A model generated the notes under the pieces. It was not told the origin of the DNA, did not search any database, and saw only the letters and a list, made by a program, of their open reading frames with translations. A stretch of DNA of 64,000 nucleotides from Hydrogenophaga sp. Its GTDB lineage: Bacteria; Pseudomonadota; Gammaproteobacteria; Burkholderiales; Burkholderiaceae_C. Made by a program: the position numbers and the translations under genes. The DNA is taken from NCBI RefSeq assembly GCF_030656115.1, contig NZ_JAUSOO010000123.1, positions 1 through 64,000 of the forward strand, written 5' to 3'. Shown piece by piece: positions 18,583-27,457 of this stretch (positions within the stretch are counted from its first letter, which is position 1; every line of letters begins with the position of its first letter).

Positions 18583-18680
18583 GGGGGTGGGGTGTGGTTT
18601 GGGGTGGTGGTGTGCTGCCGTTTTTCAGGGATGGTTTGGCTGGCTGGGTGAAAACGTTGAGGGGTGGTTCTCAAGCGCTG

Positions 18681-18795
18681 GCCCCCATCCCAGCCTTCCC
18701 CCAGAGGGGGAAGGGGTGGGAGCGGGGAGGGGTTTGGCGGGGCGGCTGTCTTGCTCCCTCCCCCGCTGGGGGAGGGTTGGGGTGGGGGCGCTCCC
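18681..18795. repeat. Palindromic repeat pair (REP/BIME-like) between edd and eda
   Basis: Two perfect 9-bp hairpins with 3-base loops lie in tandem: CCTTCCCCC-AGA-GGGGGAAGG (18694-18714) and CCCTCCCCC-GCT-GGGGGAGGG (18756-18776). The same two modules, with similar flanks (TCTTGCTCCCTCC, GGCCCCCATCCC), recur at 21411-21605 in a different order, as expected of dispersed REP-type elements. In mRNA they would form stable structures between edd and eda. Confidence 0.8.
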
Positions 18796-18812
18796 CGGCT
18801 TGGGGGTCGGCA

Positions 18813-20648
18813 TCAAAACGGCTGGCCAAACAACGGCGACGCGCCCGATTCCGCCGTGCTGGCATGCGCACGGAACAGCCCAAACAGCTCGCGCCCGGTG
18901 CCGTGGGCGTTGTGGCGCAGGTCGGGGTGGGTCACGCTGCGTGCGGCCAGGGTGTCGGCGTCCACCTCCAGTTGCAACACGCCGCGCTCGCAGTCCAGCG
19001 TGATCCAGTCGCCGTCTTGCACCTTGGCAATGGGGCCATCGGCCAGGGCTTCGGGGCTGAGGTGGATGGCGGCGGGCACCTTGCCTGAGGCGCCGCTCAT
19101 GCGCCCGTCGGTGACCAGCGCGACCTTGAAACCTTTGTCTTGCAACACGGCCAACGGTGGCGTGAGCTTGTGCAGTTCGGGCATGCCATTGGCGCGCGGG
19201 CCCTGGTAGCGCACCACGGCGATCAGGTCTTTTTCCAGCTGGCCGGCGTTGAACAGGGCCAGCAGGTCTTGTTGGTCGCTCACCACCACAGCTTGGGCGC
19301 GCACCACGCGGTGTTCGGGTTTCACCGCCGACACCTTGACCACGCTGCGGCCCAGATTGCCTTTGAGCAGGCGCAGGCCGCCGTCGGCGCTGAAGGGCGC
19401 GGTCACCGGGCGCAGCACCGTGGTGTCGCCGCTGAGCGCGGGCAGGTCGCGCCAGGCCAGCGTGTCGCCGTCCAGCCAGGGTTCCTGGGTGTAGGCGCTC
19501 AGGCCAAAGCCCATCACGGTGTTGACGTCGCCATGCAACAGACCGTTGGCCAGCAGTTCGCGCATCAAAAAGCCCATGCCGCCAGCGGCGTGGAAGTGGT
19601 TCACGTCGGCGCTGCCGTTGGGGTAGACGCGGGCCAGCAGAGGCACCACGGCGGAGAGTTCGGCGAAGTCGTCCCAGTCGATCAGCACACCGGCGGCGCG
19701 GGCCATGGCGATCAGGTGGATGGTGTGGTTGGTGCTGCCGCCGGTGGCCAACAGACCGACGATGCCGTTGACCACGGTTTTCTCATTGACGATGTCGGCC
19801 AGCCGAATGTGCGGTTGGCCACCGCGCCCGGTGTTGATCAGGGCGCGTTGCAGCGCGGCTTTGCTGAGGGCTTCGCGCAGCGCCACGCCGGGGTTGATGA
19901 ACGACGAGCCGGGCAGGTGCAGGCCCATGATCTCCATCAGCATCTGGTTGCTGTTGGCGGTGCCGTAAAAGGTGCAGGTACCGGGCGAGTGGTAGGCCTG
20001 GGCTTCGCTGTCCAGCAGCGCCTCGCGGCCCACCAAGCCTTGGGCGTATTGCTGGCGCACCTTGGCCTTGGCGTCGTTCGAGAGGCCGCTGGTCATGGGG
20101 CCGGCAGGCACAAACACGGTGGACAGGTGGCCAAACTGCACCGCCCCCATGAACAGGCCGGGCACGATTTTGTCGCACACGCCGAGCATCAGCGCCGCGT
20201 CAAACACGTTGTGCGACAGCGCCACGGCGGTGGACAGGGCAATCACGTCGCGCGAGAACAGCGAGAGTTCCATGCCCGCCGCGCCCTGCGTGATGCCGTC
20301 GCACATGGCGGGCACACCACCGGCCATCTGGGCGGTGGCGCCCAGTGTGCGGGCGTGGCTGCGCAGCAGTTCGGGGTAGTGCTCGTAGGGTTGGTGGGCC
20401 GAGAGCATGTCGTTGTACGCGCTGACGATGCCGACATGCGGCGTGCGTTCGGCGTGGATTTTCAGCTTGTCGGCGGTGGGCAGGGCGGCGGTGGTGTGGG
20501 CCATGTTGGCGCAGCCCATGCCAGCGCGCTGGGTGCCCGCCTTGGCGTTGGTGGCCATGGTGTTCAGGTAGTCGGCGCGCGGGCCGGCGCTGCGCTCGGT
20601 GATGCGTTGGGTGACCAGGGCGAGGGTGGTGTTCAGCGGTGTGGACAT
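18813..20648 (-). CDS. edd: 6-phosphogluconate dehydratase
   Basis: 611 residues; dehydrates 6-phosphogluconate to KDPG, the committing Entner-Doudoroff step. IlvD/Edd family with iron-sulfur ligands in [20 protein letters not shown] and [15 protein letters not shown], then [33 protein letters not shown] and the C-terminal [19 protein letters not shown]. The length equals the usual ~608 residues. It is followed by eda and preceded by pgl at 22 bases. Confidence 0.97.
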   Translation of the reverse strand: MSTPLNTTLALVTQRITERSAGPRADYLNTMATNAKAGTQRAGMGCANMAHTTAALPTADKLKIHAERTPHVGIVSAYNDMLSAHQPYEHYPELLRSHARTLGATAQMAGGVPAMCDGITQGAAGMELSLFSRDVIALSTAVALSHNVFDAALMLGVCDKIVPGLFMGAVQFGHLSTVFVPAGPMTSGLSNDAKAKVRQQYAQGLVGREALLDSEAQAYHSPGTCTFYGTANSNQMLMEIMGLHLPGSSFINPGVALREALSKAALQRALINTGRGGQPHIRLADIVNEKTVVNGIVGLLATGGSTNHTIHLIAMARAAGVLIDWDDFAELSAVVPLLARVYPNGSADVNHFHAAGGMGFLMRELLANGLLHGDVNTVMGFGLSAYTQEPWLDGDTLAWRDLPALSGDTTVLRPVTAPFSADGGLRLLKGNLGRSVVKVSAVKPEHRVVRAQAVVVSDQQDLLALFNAGQLEKDLIAVVRYQGPRANGMPELHKLTPPLAVLQDKGFKVALVTDGRMSGASGKVPAAIHLSPEALADGPIAKVQDGDWITLDCERGVLQLEVDADTLAARSVTHPDLRHNAHGTGRELFGLFRAHASTAESGASPLFGQPF

Positions 20649-20670
20649 GGGGTGTTCCGTTCTGTTCGGG

Positions 20671-21369
20671 TTAGGCGATCCAGACGCTGACGGGCGTTTG
20701 GGACTGGTTCAGCACGAGAGAAATGGGGAGCGTTTCGTGGGCTTGTTCAGCGGCGCGGTGGTACACGGCGAGCTTGGATTCACCGGCGATGGAGAGCAGC
20801 AGCTCGCGCGCGGCGAGCAGGGCGCTGAGCGTGAGGCTCAGGCGCGCGTGCGGCGCGGTGTCGGGCACCACCCAGGCCAGGCGCTGGTCGGTGGCGATGG
20901 CGCGGGCAAAGCCAGGCGCGCCGGGGAACAGCGAAGCGGTGTGGGCGTCCTCGCCCATGCCCAACACGGCCACGTCCAGCGGCCAGGGCAGGTCGGCCAG
21001 TCGCTGTTTGGCTTGCTCGGCCAGGGCATCGAGCACCACGGCGCTCAGGGCCGGTGGCGGTTCGTCAAAAAACGGTACGAAGCGGGCGGCGGCTGCGCCG
21101 TCTTGCAGCAGGTGCTGGCGCACGAGGGCGGTGTTGCTGGCGGCGTGGTCGTGTGGCACCACACGCTCGTCCACCAGAATGACCGTGACCTTTTGCCAGT
21201 CCAGCGGCTGGGTGCGCAAGGCTTCAAACAGCGCAATCGGCGACTTGCCACCCGACACCGCCAGGCTGGCCTGGCCGCGCTCGGCGATGGCGTTGCGCAG
21301 GGCGTTGGCGATGTGTGCGGCCAGCGCGGCGGGGGTGGCTTGGGGGTGTTCGGTTGGGGGGGTGTTCAT
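20671..21369 (-). CDS. pgl: 6-phosphogluconolactonase
   Basis: 232 residues of the DevB/SOL family; hydrolyses 6-phosphogluconolactone, the product of Zwf. Family blocks are [54 protein letters not shown] and, near the end, [11 protein letters not shown]. It lies between zwf and edd on the same strand. The 287-base gap to zwf is filled by palindromic repeats. Confidence 0.95.
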   Translation of the reverse strand: MNTPPTEHPQATPAALAAHIANALRNAIAERGQASLAVSGGKSPIALFEALRTQPLDWQKVTVILVDERVVPHDHAASNTALVRQHLLQDGAAAARFVPFFDEPPPALSAVVLDALAEQAKQRLADLPWPLDVAVLGMGEDAHTASLFPGAPGFARAIATDQRLAWVVPDTAPHARLSLTLSALLAARELLLSIAGESKLAVYHRAAEQAHETLPISLVLNQSQTPVSVWIA

Positions 21370-21410
21370 GTCAGGGTGTGTTCATTTCTTGCGGGCCAAT
21401 GAGCGGGCGT

Positions 21411-21605
21411 GCCCCTCACCCCAGCCCTCTCCCCAGAGGGGCGAGAGAGCAAGGCAGCGCCGTGCTGGAATGTCTTGCTCCCTCCCCCTCTGGGGGAGGG
21501 CGGGGGTGGGGGCTCTCCGGGGGCTGCTGTATGGGGTTTTGCGTTGCAGGCACATGCTGTCCCACGCTGGCCCCCATCCCAACCTTCCCCCAGAGGGGGA
21601 AGGAG
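21411..21605. repeat. Palindromic repeat cluster (REP/BIME-like) between zwf and pgl
   Basis: Three hairpin modules lie in a row: CTCTCCCC-AGA-GGGGCGAGAG (21427-21446), CCCTCCCCC-TCT-GGGGGAGGG (21480-21500) and CCTTCCCCC-AGA-GGGGGAAGG (21583-21603). The last two match the copies at 18756-18776 and 18694-18714. The gap 21370-21656 contains no gene. Confidence 0.8.
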
Positions 21606-21656
21606 CTGAATACCGCTTGCTTGCCAGTTCCATAGAGGCCAAGCAGCGCCCCACAT

Positions 21657-23132
21657 TCACGACTCTTCCACCCACGAAGACCCCTCGCGCGCCATCAGCG
21701 CCGACGACGCCGCCGGCCCCCAGCTGCCCGCCGTGTAGGCCTTGGGTTTGTCGTTCAGTTGTTGCCAGCCGTTGATGATGGGTTCCACCCAAGTCCAGGC
21801 GGCTTCGAGTTCGTCGCGGCGCATGAAGTGGGTCAGGCGGCCTTTGATCACGTCGATCAGCAGGCGCTCGTAGGCTTCGGCGCGGCGCTCGGAAAACGCG
21901 GTTTCCAGGTCCAGGTTCAGGTTCACCGGACGCAGCTTCATGCCGCTGCCGGGTTCTTTGGCCATCATCTGCAGCTGGATGTGCTCTTCGGGTTGCAGGC
22001 GGATCATCAGCCGGTTGACCGACTGGTGCGGCGAGTCCTGGAAGATGGTGAACGGCAGATCGGCGAATTCGATGACGATTTCAGACTGGCGTGCCGCCAT
22101 GCGCTTGCCGGTGCGCAAGAAGATCGGCACGTTGGCCCAGCGCCAGTTGTTGATGTGGGCCTTGAGCGCCACAAAGGTTTCGGTGGTGCTGCCGTCGGGA
22201 ATGTTGTCCTCTTGCAGGTAGCCCAGGGCAGCGTCGCCGTTGGAGGCTCCGGCGCTGTATTGGCCGCGCACCGTGTCGCGCGCCACGTCGGCCATGGTCA
22301 TGGGGCGCAGCGAGCGCAGCACCTTGAGTTTTTCGTCGCGCACCGCGTCGGGGTCGAGCGACACCGGCGGCTCCATGGCTACGATGCACAGCAATTGCAG
22401 CAGGTGGTTTTGCACCATGTCGCGCATGGCGCCGGTGCCGTCGTAAAACCCGGCGCGGCTGCCCACGCCCACGCTCTCGGCCACCGTGATCTGCACACTC
22501 TTGATGTAAGGGCTGCGCCACAGCGGCTCAAAAATGGTGTTGCCAAAGCGCAGCACCATCAGGTTTTGTACCGTTTCCTTGCCCAGGTAGTGGTCGATGC
22601 GGAAGATCTGCTGCTCTTGAAAATAGCGACCCACGTCGTCGTTGATCTGGCGCGCCGAGGCCAGGTCGTGGCCCAGCGGTTTTTCCAGCACCACGCGGGC
22701 GCGCTCGTCGATCAGGCCGGCGCTGTGCAGATTCGCACAGATACCCACGAACAGGCTGGGCGCGGTGGCCAGGTAGTACACGCGGTCCGAGCCGCCTTGC
22801 AGGGCCGCGGCCAGGGTGTGAAAGTCTGGGGCCTGCGTGGCGTCCACGCTGACGTAGTTCAGCCGCTCCAGGAAGCTGACCCAGGCGGCGTCGATGAAGG
22901 CTTTGTCTTCAATGAAGCCGCGCACCTTTTCCTGAACAAAGGCCACGAATTCGTTGCGCTCCCACACTTGGCGGCCCAGGGCGTGGATGCGTGTGGCGGC
23001 GGGCAGGTTGTTGTGCAGGTGCGCCATGTACAGCGCGGGCAGCAGCTTGCGGACCGAGAGGTCGCCCACGCCGCCAAAGATCACCAAATCGAGCGGCGCA
23101 GCCGGTGTGGGGCGGGATGTGGAGGTGCTCAT
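21657..23132 (-). CDS. zwf: Glucose-6-phosphate 1-dehydrogenase
   Basis: 491 residues; oxidises glucose-6-phosphate to the lactone, making NAD(P)H. The N-terminal Rossmann fold has FGGVGDLSVRKLLPALY; the catalytic region has IFRIDHYLGKETVQNLMVLRFGN, and EKPLGHDLASA is also conserved. First gene of the Entner-Doudoroff series zwf-pgl-edd-eda-pgi-mgsA. Its promoter carries a HexR-like palindrome (see 23162-23190), so induction by KDPG through HexR is expected. Confidence 0.97.
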   Translation of the reverse strand: MSTSTSRPTPAAPLDLVIFGGVGDLSVRKLLPALYMAHLHNNLPAATRIHALGRQVWERNEFVAFVQEKVRGFIEDKAFIDAAWVSFLERLNYVSVDATQAPDFHTLAAALQGGSDRVYYLATAPSLFVGICANLHSAGLIDERARVVLEKPLGHDLASARQINDDVGRYFQEQQIFRIDHYLGKETVQNLMVLRFGNTIFEPLWRSPYIKSVQITVAESVGVGSRAGFYDGTGAMRDMVQNHLLQLLCIVAMEPPVSLDPDAVRDEKLKVLRSLRPMTMADVARDTVRGQYSAGASNGDAALGYLQEDNIPDGSTTETFVALKAHINNWRWANVPIFLRTGKRMAARQSEIVIEFADLPFTIFQDSPHQSVNRLMIRLQPEEHIQLQMMAKEPGSGMKLRPVNLNLDLETAFSERRAEAYERLLIDVIKGRLTHFMRRDELEAAWTWVEPIINGWQQLNDKPKAYTAGSWGPAASSALMAREGSSWVEES

Positions 23133-23161
23133 GTCTCTAACTTAGTTACTTGAATGTGAGA

Positions 23162-23190
23162 ATTCTAATGTAATCAAATTACATAAACAA
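23162..23190 (-). promoter_or_regulatory. zwf promoter with HexR-like operator filling the spacer
   Basis: Read on the minus strand: TTGTTT (-35, 23190-23185), 17 bases, TAGAAT (-10, 23167-23162). The 17-base spacer is exactly the perfect palindrome ATGTAAT-CAA-ATTACAT (23168-23184). Its core TGTAATNNNATTACA matches the published HexR (RpiR family) consensus of proteobacterial zwf and edd promoters. The -10 box is 30 bases from the zwf ATG. A repressor bound here would cover both hexamers. Confidence 0.85.
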
Positions 23191-23245
23191 TTCTTTTTTT
23201 GCGAACCGACCCACGATGCGCGGTGGCTGCGCTCTGGCCGGCGCG

Positions 23246-24259
23246 CTACAGCGCCTGGAACAGCGGCGGCATTTGCGCCACGCGCGCCACCACCTGGGGC
23301 AGGGTGGGCGGCACGCAGCCGGTTTGCTGCACGCACAGGCTGGCGCTGGCCACCGCACGGCCCAGGATGTGTTGCACGTCGCTGGCGTCCAGCGCCAGAT
23401 CGTCGGCGCAGCGCGCGGCCTGCATGGCGGGGCGCTCCAGCAGGGCGGCCAGCAGGCCGGCAAAAAAGCAGTCGCCCGCGCCCACGGTGTCGGCCACGGT
23501 CACCGGCTGTTGTTCGGTGGCGTGCCAGGCGGCGCCGTCGCGTGCCAGCAGCACGGCGCCTTTGGGGCCGAGCGTGAGCGCCAGCCAGTGGGCGCAGGTC
23601 TGGGCGAGCAGGGCGCGGGCGCCGTCCAGTGGGTCGGCGTGGTCAAAGCCCAGCGTCACCAGATCGTCGTCGCTCACCTTCACCACATGGGCCTGGCCCA
23701 GTGCGGCCATGACGCTGGCCCGGTAAGCCGCCATGTCGGGCACGATGGCCGGGCGCAGATTGGCGTCCACCGCCACCAGCCGACCCGCGTCTCGCTGCGC
23801 CTGTAGCCAGGGCAGGTATTTGTCGCTGTCGTCGGACACCAAGGCCAGGCAACCGGTGGCCACCACCGACAACGCAGCGTGCTCGGCGCAGTGCCGGTTC
23901 ATGTCGGTGGCGTTCACCTGCCGGTCGGCCACGCCGTCGCGGTAGAAGCTGTAGCTGGCTTTGCCTTCAGCGTCGATGCCCACCACCGCCAGTGAGGTGG
24001 GCTGGTGCACCGGCACGGGCTGCGCCAGCGCCACACCGGCCTGGTGAATGCCGTGGGCCAGGCCGCGCCCAAAGCGGTCGGACGAGAAGGGGTTCAGGTA
24101 GAGCGTGCCCACGCCTTGCAGGCCGAGCGCACGGGTCAGGTTGTAGACCGCGCCGCCGTCGCAGGGGCGCATGCGCCCGTCGGTTTCCTGGATGAGGTCG
24201 ATCAGGGCTTCGCCAGCGGTGGCGACTTGGATGGGGTGAGGAAGGGTAGGGAAAACCAT
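23246..24259 (-). CDS. frcK: PfkB-family sugar kinase, probable fructokinase (FrcK-like)
   Basis: A 337-residue ribokinase-fold kinase: sugar-binding N-terminal segment GEALIDLIQE and GGAVYNLTRALG, then the C-terminal PfkB signature DTVGAGDCFFAGLL with catalytic base Asp263. Divergent from a fructose-type ABC transporter, as frcK is linked to frcBCA in rhizobia, so phosphorylation of imported fructose to fructose-6-phosphate (then Pgi) is the likely job. Start ATG 24259 was preferred over a TTG 12 bases upstream. The TAAATC/GATTTA palindrome ends 4 bases upstream of the ATG and overlaps its ribosome-binding region. Another hexose or ketose substrate is possible. Confidence 0.85.
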   Translation of the reverse strand: MVFPTLPHPIQVATAGEALIDLIQETDGRMRPCDGGAVYNLTRALGLQGVGTLYLNPFSSDRFGRGLAHGIHQAGVALAQPVPVHQPTSLAVVGIDAEGKASYSFYRDGVADRQVNATDMNRHCAEHAALSVVATGCLALVSDDSDKYLPWLQAQRDAGRLVAVDANLRPAIVPDMAAYRASVMAALGQAHVVKVSDDDLVTLGFDHADPLDGARALLAQTCAHWLALTLGPKGAVLLARDGAAWHATEQQPVTVADTVGAGDCFFAGLLAALLERPAMQAARCADDLALDASDVQHILGRAVASASLCVQQTGCVPPTLPQVVARVAQMPPLFQAL

Positions 24260-24262
24260 AAC

Positions 24263-24301
24263 TAAATCCAATTGATTTATTAACCAGTTTCGAAATATAG
24301 T
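24263..24301 (+). promoter_or_regulatory. frcB promoter and operator (divergent frcK/frcB control region)
   Basis: Promoter hexamers TTGATT (24272-24277) and TATAGT (24296-24301) are 18 bases apart. TAAATCCAATTGATTTA (24263-24279) is a palindrome with 7 of 8 pairs matched. It overlaps the -35 of frcB on one side and the leader of frcK on the other, the expected place for a shared repressor, most simply the ROK regulator at 28028. A weaker inverted repeat (ATTAACC, 24279-24285, with GTTTAAT, 24300-24306) surrounds the -10. Confidence 0.7.
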
Positions 24302-24406
24302 TTAATCACTCCGCAGCGCACAGCGTAAAAACCCGAAGAGGTGGGCTGCTGAGGTTTGTGTCCCCCGGTTCCTGTTGACGACCATCCACCCCTTTAGGAG
24401 ACTTCT

Positions 24407-25408
24407 GTGAAAAAAATCGCCCCTGCATTCGTGTTTTCCGCCCTGGCCCTGGCCGTGGGCATGGCTTCTGCCGCTGAACCCGTGATCGGCTTGATCACCA
24501 AGACCGAGTCCAACCCCTTCTTCGTGAAGATGAAGGAAGGCGCCACCGCCGAAGCCAAGAAGCTGGGCGCCAAGCTGTTGTCCGCTGCGGGCAAGACCGA
24601 CGGCGACAACGCCGGGCAGGTGACGGCCATGGAAAACATGATCGCCGCCGGTGCCAAGACCATCCTGATCACCCCCAGCGATGCCAAGGCCATCATCCCC
24701 GCCATCAAGAAGGCACAGGCCCAGGGCGTGCAAGTGATCGCGCTGGACAGCCCGACCGACCCGGTGAGCGCTGTGGACGGCCTGTTTGCCACCGACAACT
24801 ACAAGGCCGGTGTGTTGATCGGCCAGTACGCCAAGGCCGCTCTGGGCGGCAAGCCTGCCGTCATTGCCACGCTCGACCTGTTTCCCGGCCACCCGGTGGG
24901 CGCGCAGCGCCACAACGGTTTCCTGAAGGGTTTTGGCCTGGCCGCGCCCGACGCATCCAGCAACAACCTGGGTGGCGCAGCCGCTGGCGTGGCCTGCATG
25001 GCCGACAGCTTCGGCGACGCCGCCAAAGGCCAGACCGGCATGGAAAACTGTCTGCAGAAAAACCCCAACATCAACTTGGTGTACACCATCAACGAACCCG
25101 CAGCCGCCGGTGCTTACAAGGCACTGAAGGCCGCTGGCAAGGAAAAAGGTGTGGTCATTGTGTCGGTGGACGGTGGCTGCGCGGGCATCAAGGACGTGGG
25201 CGCTGGCGTGATCAGCGCCACCAGCCAGCAATACCCGCTGCGCATGGCCTCCATGGGTGTGGCCGCTGGCGTGGAATACGCCAAGACCGGCAAAAAAGTC
25301 AGCGGCTACACCGACACCGGCGTGACCCTGATTGCCGCCAAAGCGGTGGCGGGTGTGGACAGCAAAGACGTGAAAACCGGCATGGACCTGTGCTGGGGGA
25401 ATAAATAA
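24407..25408 (+). CDS. frcB: Periplasmic fructose-type sugar-binding protein (FrcB-like)
   Basis: 333 residues. A Sec signal peptide ending VGMASA-AE is followed by a periplasmic-binding-protein type I fold: LITKTESNPFFVKMKEGA, ITPSDAKAIIPAIKKAQ, VIALDSPTDP, TINEPAAAGAYKALKAAGK and VSVDGGCAGIKDVGAG. It resembles FrcB, which binds fructose, mannose and ribose in Sinorhizobium. Starts at GTG 24407 with TAGGAG upstream. First gene of the binding protein-permease-ATPase-mutarotase set; the 292-base gap behind it holds stable hairpins. Exact ligand is inferred from family and the neighbouring kinase. Confidence 0.88.
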   Translation: MKKIAPAFVFSALALAVGMASAAEPVIGLITKTESNPFFVKMKEGATAEAKKLGAKLLSAAGKTDGDNAGQVTAMENMIAAGAKTILITPSDAKAIIPAIKKAQAQGVQVIALDSPTDPVSAVDGLFATDNYKAGVLIGQYAKAALGGKPAVIATLDLFPGHPVGAQRHNGFLKGFGLAAPDASSNNLGGAAAGVACMADSFGDAAKGQTGMENCLQKNPNINLVYTINEPAAAGAYKALKAAGKEKGVVIVSVDGGCAGIKDVGAGVISATSQQYPLRMASMGVAAGVEYAKTGKKVSGYTDTGVTLIAAKAVAGVDSKDVKTGMDLCWGNK

Positions 25409-25419
25409 AAAGTAGGGAT

Positions 25420-25530
25420 CACCCCCCTGCGCCGCTGACGCGGCTTCCCCCCTCTCTCACCTGCGGCGGGAGGGGGGACGGCACCTTGGGCCGGCAAAGC
25501 CGGACCCTTGGTGCCCCTGGGTTGGGGTAT
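25420..25530 (+). repeat. Hairpin-rich repeat between frcB and frcC
   Basis: Successive inverted repeats lie here: GCCGC-TGAC-GCGGC near 25432, a C6/G6 pair around 25450-25477, and a long imperfect stem from GGCACC (25480-25485) to GGTGCC (25510-25515) with an inner CGGC/GCCG. No T tract follows, so read-through is likely. Such structures after a binding-protein gene usually protect the upstream message and lower downstream expression. The remaining part to 25700 shows no gene. Confidence 0.6.
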
Positions 25531-25700
25531 ATCACGTGCCTCGATCGCCCTGGGTGCTTCAGCAGAAGGCATTTCTCGCTTGCACCGTTTGTATTTTTGG
25601 ATCCCATAAGCCTGCGTCAGACGGGCCATCATGGGCAGCACCCGGGCTCGTGCCGGGTGCTGCTGCAACCTTTTTTCCTCTGATTGGACGGGCCACCGCC

Positions 25701-26660
25701 ATGAACACCCTCAAAGCCAAATTACCGCCCATGGGCACCCTGGGGCCGTTTATTGCCCTGATCGTCGCCTGCGGCTTCTTCGCGACCCAGAGCGACCGCT
25801 TTCTGACGCTGCAAAACTTTTCGCTGATCCTGCAGCAGGTCATGGTGGTGGGCACCATCGCCATTGGCCAGACCCTCATCATTCTCACCGCCGGCATTGA
25901 TTTGTCGTGCGGCATGATCATGGCGCTGGGCAGCATCGTCATGACCAAAATGGCCGCCGACTTTGGGCTATCGGCCCCGGTCGCCATCACCCTGGGCATT
26001 GCCGCCACGGCGGGTTTTGGTCTGGTCAACGGGCTGCTGGTCACCAAGGCCAAGCTGCCGCCCTTCATCGTCACGCTGGGTACGCTGAACATTGCGTTCG
26101 CCATCACCCAGCTGTATTCGGGCTCACAGACCATCACCGAAGTCTCGGAAGGCATGACCTGGCTGGGCAACTCGTTCCGCATTGGCGAGACCAACGTGCT
26201 CTATGGCGTGGTGCTCATGCTGGCGCTGTACCTGATTACGTGGCTGTTCCTGCGCGAAACCGCGCCCGGGCGCCACATCTACGCCGTGGGCAACAGTCCC
26301 GAAGCCACCCGCCTCACCGGCATTTCCACCGACAAGGTGCTGCTGGGCGTGTACGTGTTGGCCGGTGTGTTTTACGGCATTGCCTCGCTGCTGAGTGTGG
26401 CGCGCATTGGCGCCGGTGACCCGAACGCCGGGCAGACCGAAAACCTCGACGCCATCACCGCCGTGGTGCTGGGCGGTACCAGCCTGTTTGGTGGGCGCGG
26501 CATCATTTTGGGCACGCTGGTGGGGGCGCTGATTGTGGGCGTGTTCCGCAACGGCCTCACGCTCATGGGCGTGTCGTCGGTGTACCAAATTCTGGTCACC
26601 GGTATTTTGGTGATTCTGGCGGTGATGACCGACCAAATGTCCCGCAAAGGAGTCCGGTAA
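25701..26660 (+). CDS. frcC: Sugar ABC transporter permease (FrcC-like)
   Basis: A 319-residue RbsC-type permease with about 8-10 membrane helices. Landmarks are IAIGQTLIILTAGIDLSCGMIMALGS, KLPPFIVTLGTLNIAFAI, AVGNSPEATRLTGI (cytoplasmic coupling loop) and AVVLGGTSLFGGRG. ATG 25701 was taken; longer in-frame extensions reach into the hairpin region and lack family support. The stop codon overlaps the ATG of the ATPase gene (TAATG), so the two subunits are translationally coupled. Confidence 0.92.
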   Translation: MNTLKAKLPPMGTLGPFIALIVACGFFATQSDRFLTLQNFSLILQQVMVVGTIAIGQTLIILTAGIDLSCGMIMALGSIVMTKMAADFGLSAPVAITLGIAATAGFGLVNGLLVTKAKLPPFIVTLGTLNIAFAITQLYSGSQTITEVSEGMTWLGNSFRIGETNVLYGVVLMLALYLITWLFLRETAPGRHIYAVGNSPEATRLTGISTDKVLLGVYVLAGVFYGIASLLSVARIGAGDPNAGQTENLDAITAVVLGGTSLFGGRGIILGTLVGALIVGVFRNGLTLMGVSSVYQILVTGILVILAVMTDQMSRKGVR

Positions 26661-27457
26661 TGAGCCCCCAATCTTCATCCCAGTTGGTGATCCAGGCCAA
26701 AGGCTTGGTCAAACGCTACGGCCAAGTCACCGCCCTGGACGGTGCCGACTTCGAGCTGCGCGCCGGAGAAATCATGGCCGTGATTGGCGACAACGGTGCG
26801 GGCAAATCCAGCCTCATCAAATGCCTGGCCGGTGCCACCATTCCCGACGAGGGCGAGATTTTTCTGGACGGCCAGTCGGCCAAATTTCGCAGCCCCATCG
26901 ACGCGCGCCGCGCGGGCATTGAAACCGTCTACCAGGACCTGGCCGTGGCCCCGGCCATGACGATTGCCGAAAACCTGTTTCTGGGCCGCGAAATTCTGCG
27001 CACCGGCTTCATGGGCCAGGTGCTGCGCATGATGGACAAAAAGAAAATGCTGGAAGAGAGCATCTCGCGCATGAACGACCTGAAAGTCGGCATCCGCAGC
27101 ATGACGCAAGCGGTGGAAACGCTCTCGGGCGGCCAGCGCCAGTGCGTGGCCGTGGCGCGTGCGGCGGCGTTTGCCCAGCACGTGGTGATCATGGACGAGC
27201 CCACCGCCGCGCTGGGTGTGAAAGAGGGCAACATGGTGCTGGAGCTGATCCGCCGCGTGCGCGACAAGGGGCTGCCCGTCATTTTGATCAGCCACAACAT
27301 GCCGCATGTGTTCGAGATTGCCGACCGCATCCACATTGCCCGCCTGGGCAAGCGCGCAGCGGTGGTCAACCCGAAAAAAATCAGCATGAGCGACACCGTG
27401 GCCGTGATGACCGGTGCCAAGAGCGCCGCCGAACTGCCGGAGGACTGCCTTGCTTAA
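26660..27457 (+). CDS. frcA: Sugar ABC transporter ATP-binding protein (FrcA-like)
   Basis: 265 residues, a single nucleotide-binding domain: Walker A GDNGAGKS (43-50), Q-loop ETVYQDLAVAP, signature LSGGQRQCVAVARA, Walker B VVIMDEPTAALGVKE, H-loop ISHNMPHVFEIADRIHI. Unlike RbsA-type proteins with two fused domains, this is the one-domain FrcA form, expected to work as a homodimer on FrcC. The segments GIETVYQDLAV, LISHNMPHVFE and DTVAVMTGAKSA are characteristic of FrcA, which supports fructose as substrate. Confidence 0.93.
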   Translation: MSPQSSSQLVIQAKGLVKRYGQVTALDGADFELRAGEIMAVIGDNGAGKSSLIKCLAGATIPDEGEIFLDGQSAKFRSPIDARRAGIETVYQDLAVAPAMTIAENLFLGREILRTGFMGQVLRMMDKKKMLEESISRMNDLKVGIRSMTQAVETLSGGQRQCVAVARAAAFAQHVVIMDEPTAALGVKEGNMVLELIRRVRDKGLPVILISHNMPHVFEIADRIHIARLGKRAAVVNPKKISMSDTVAVMTGAKSAAELPEDCLA

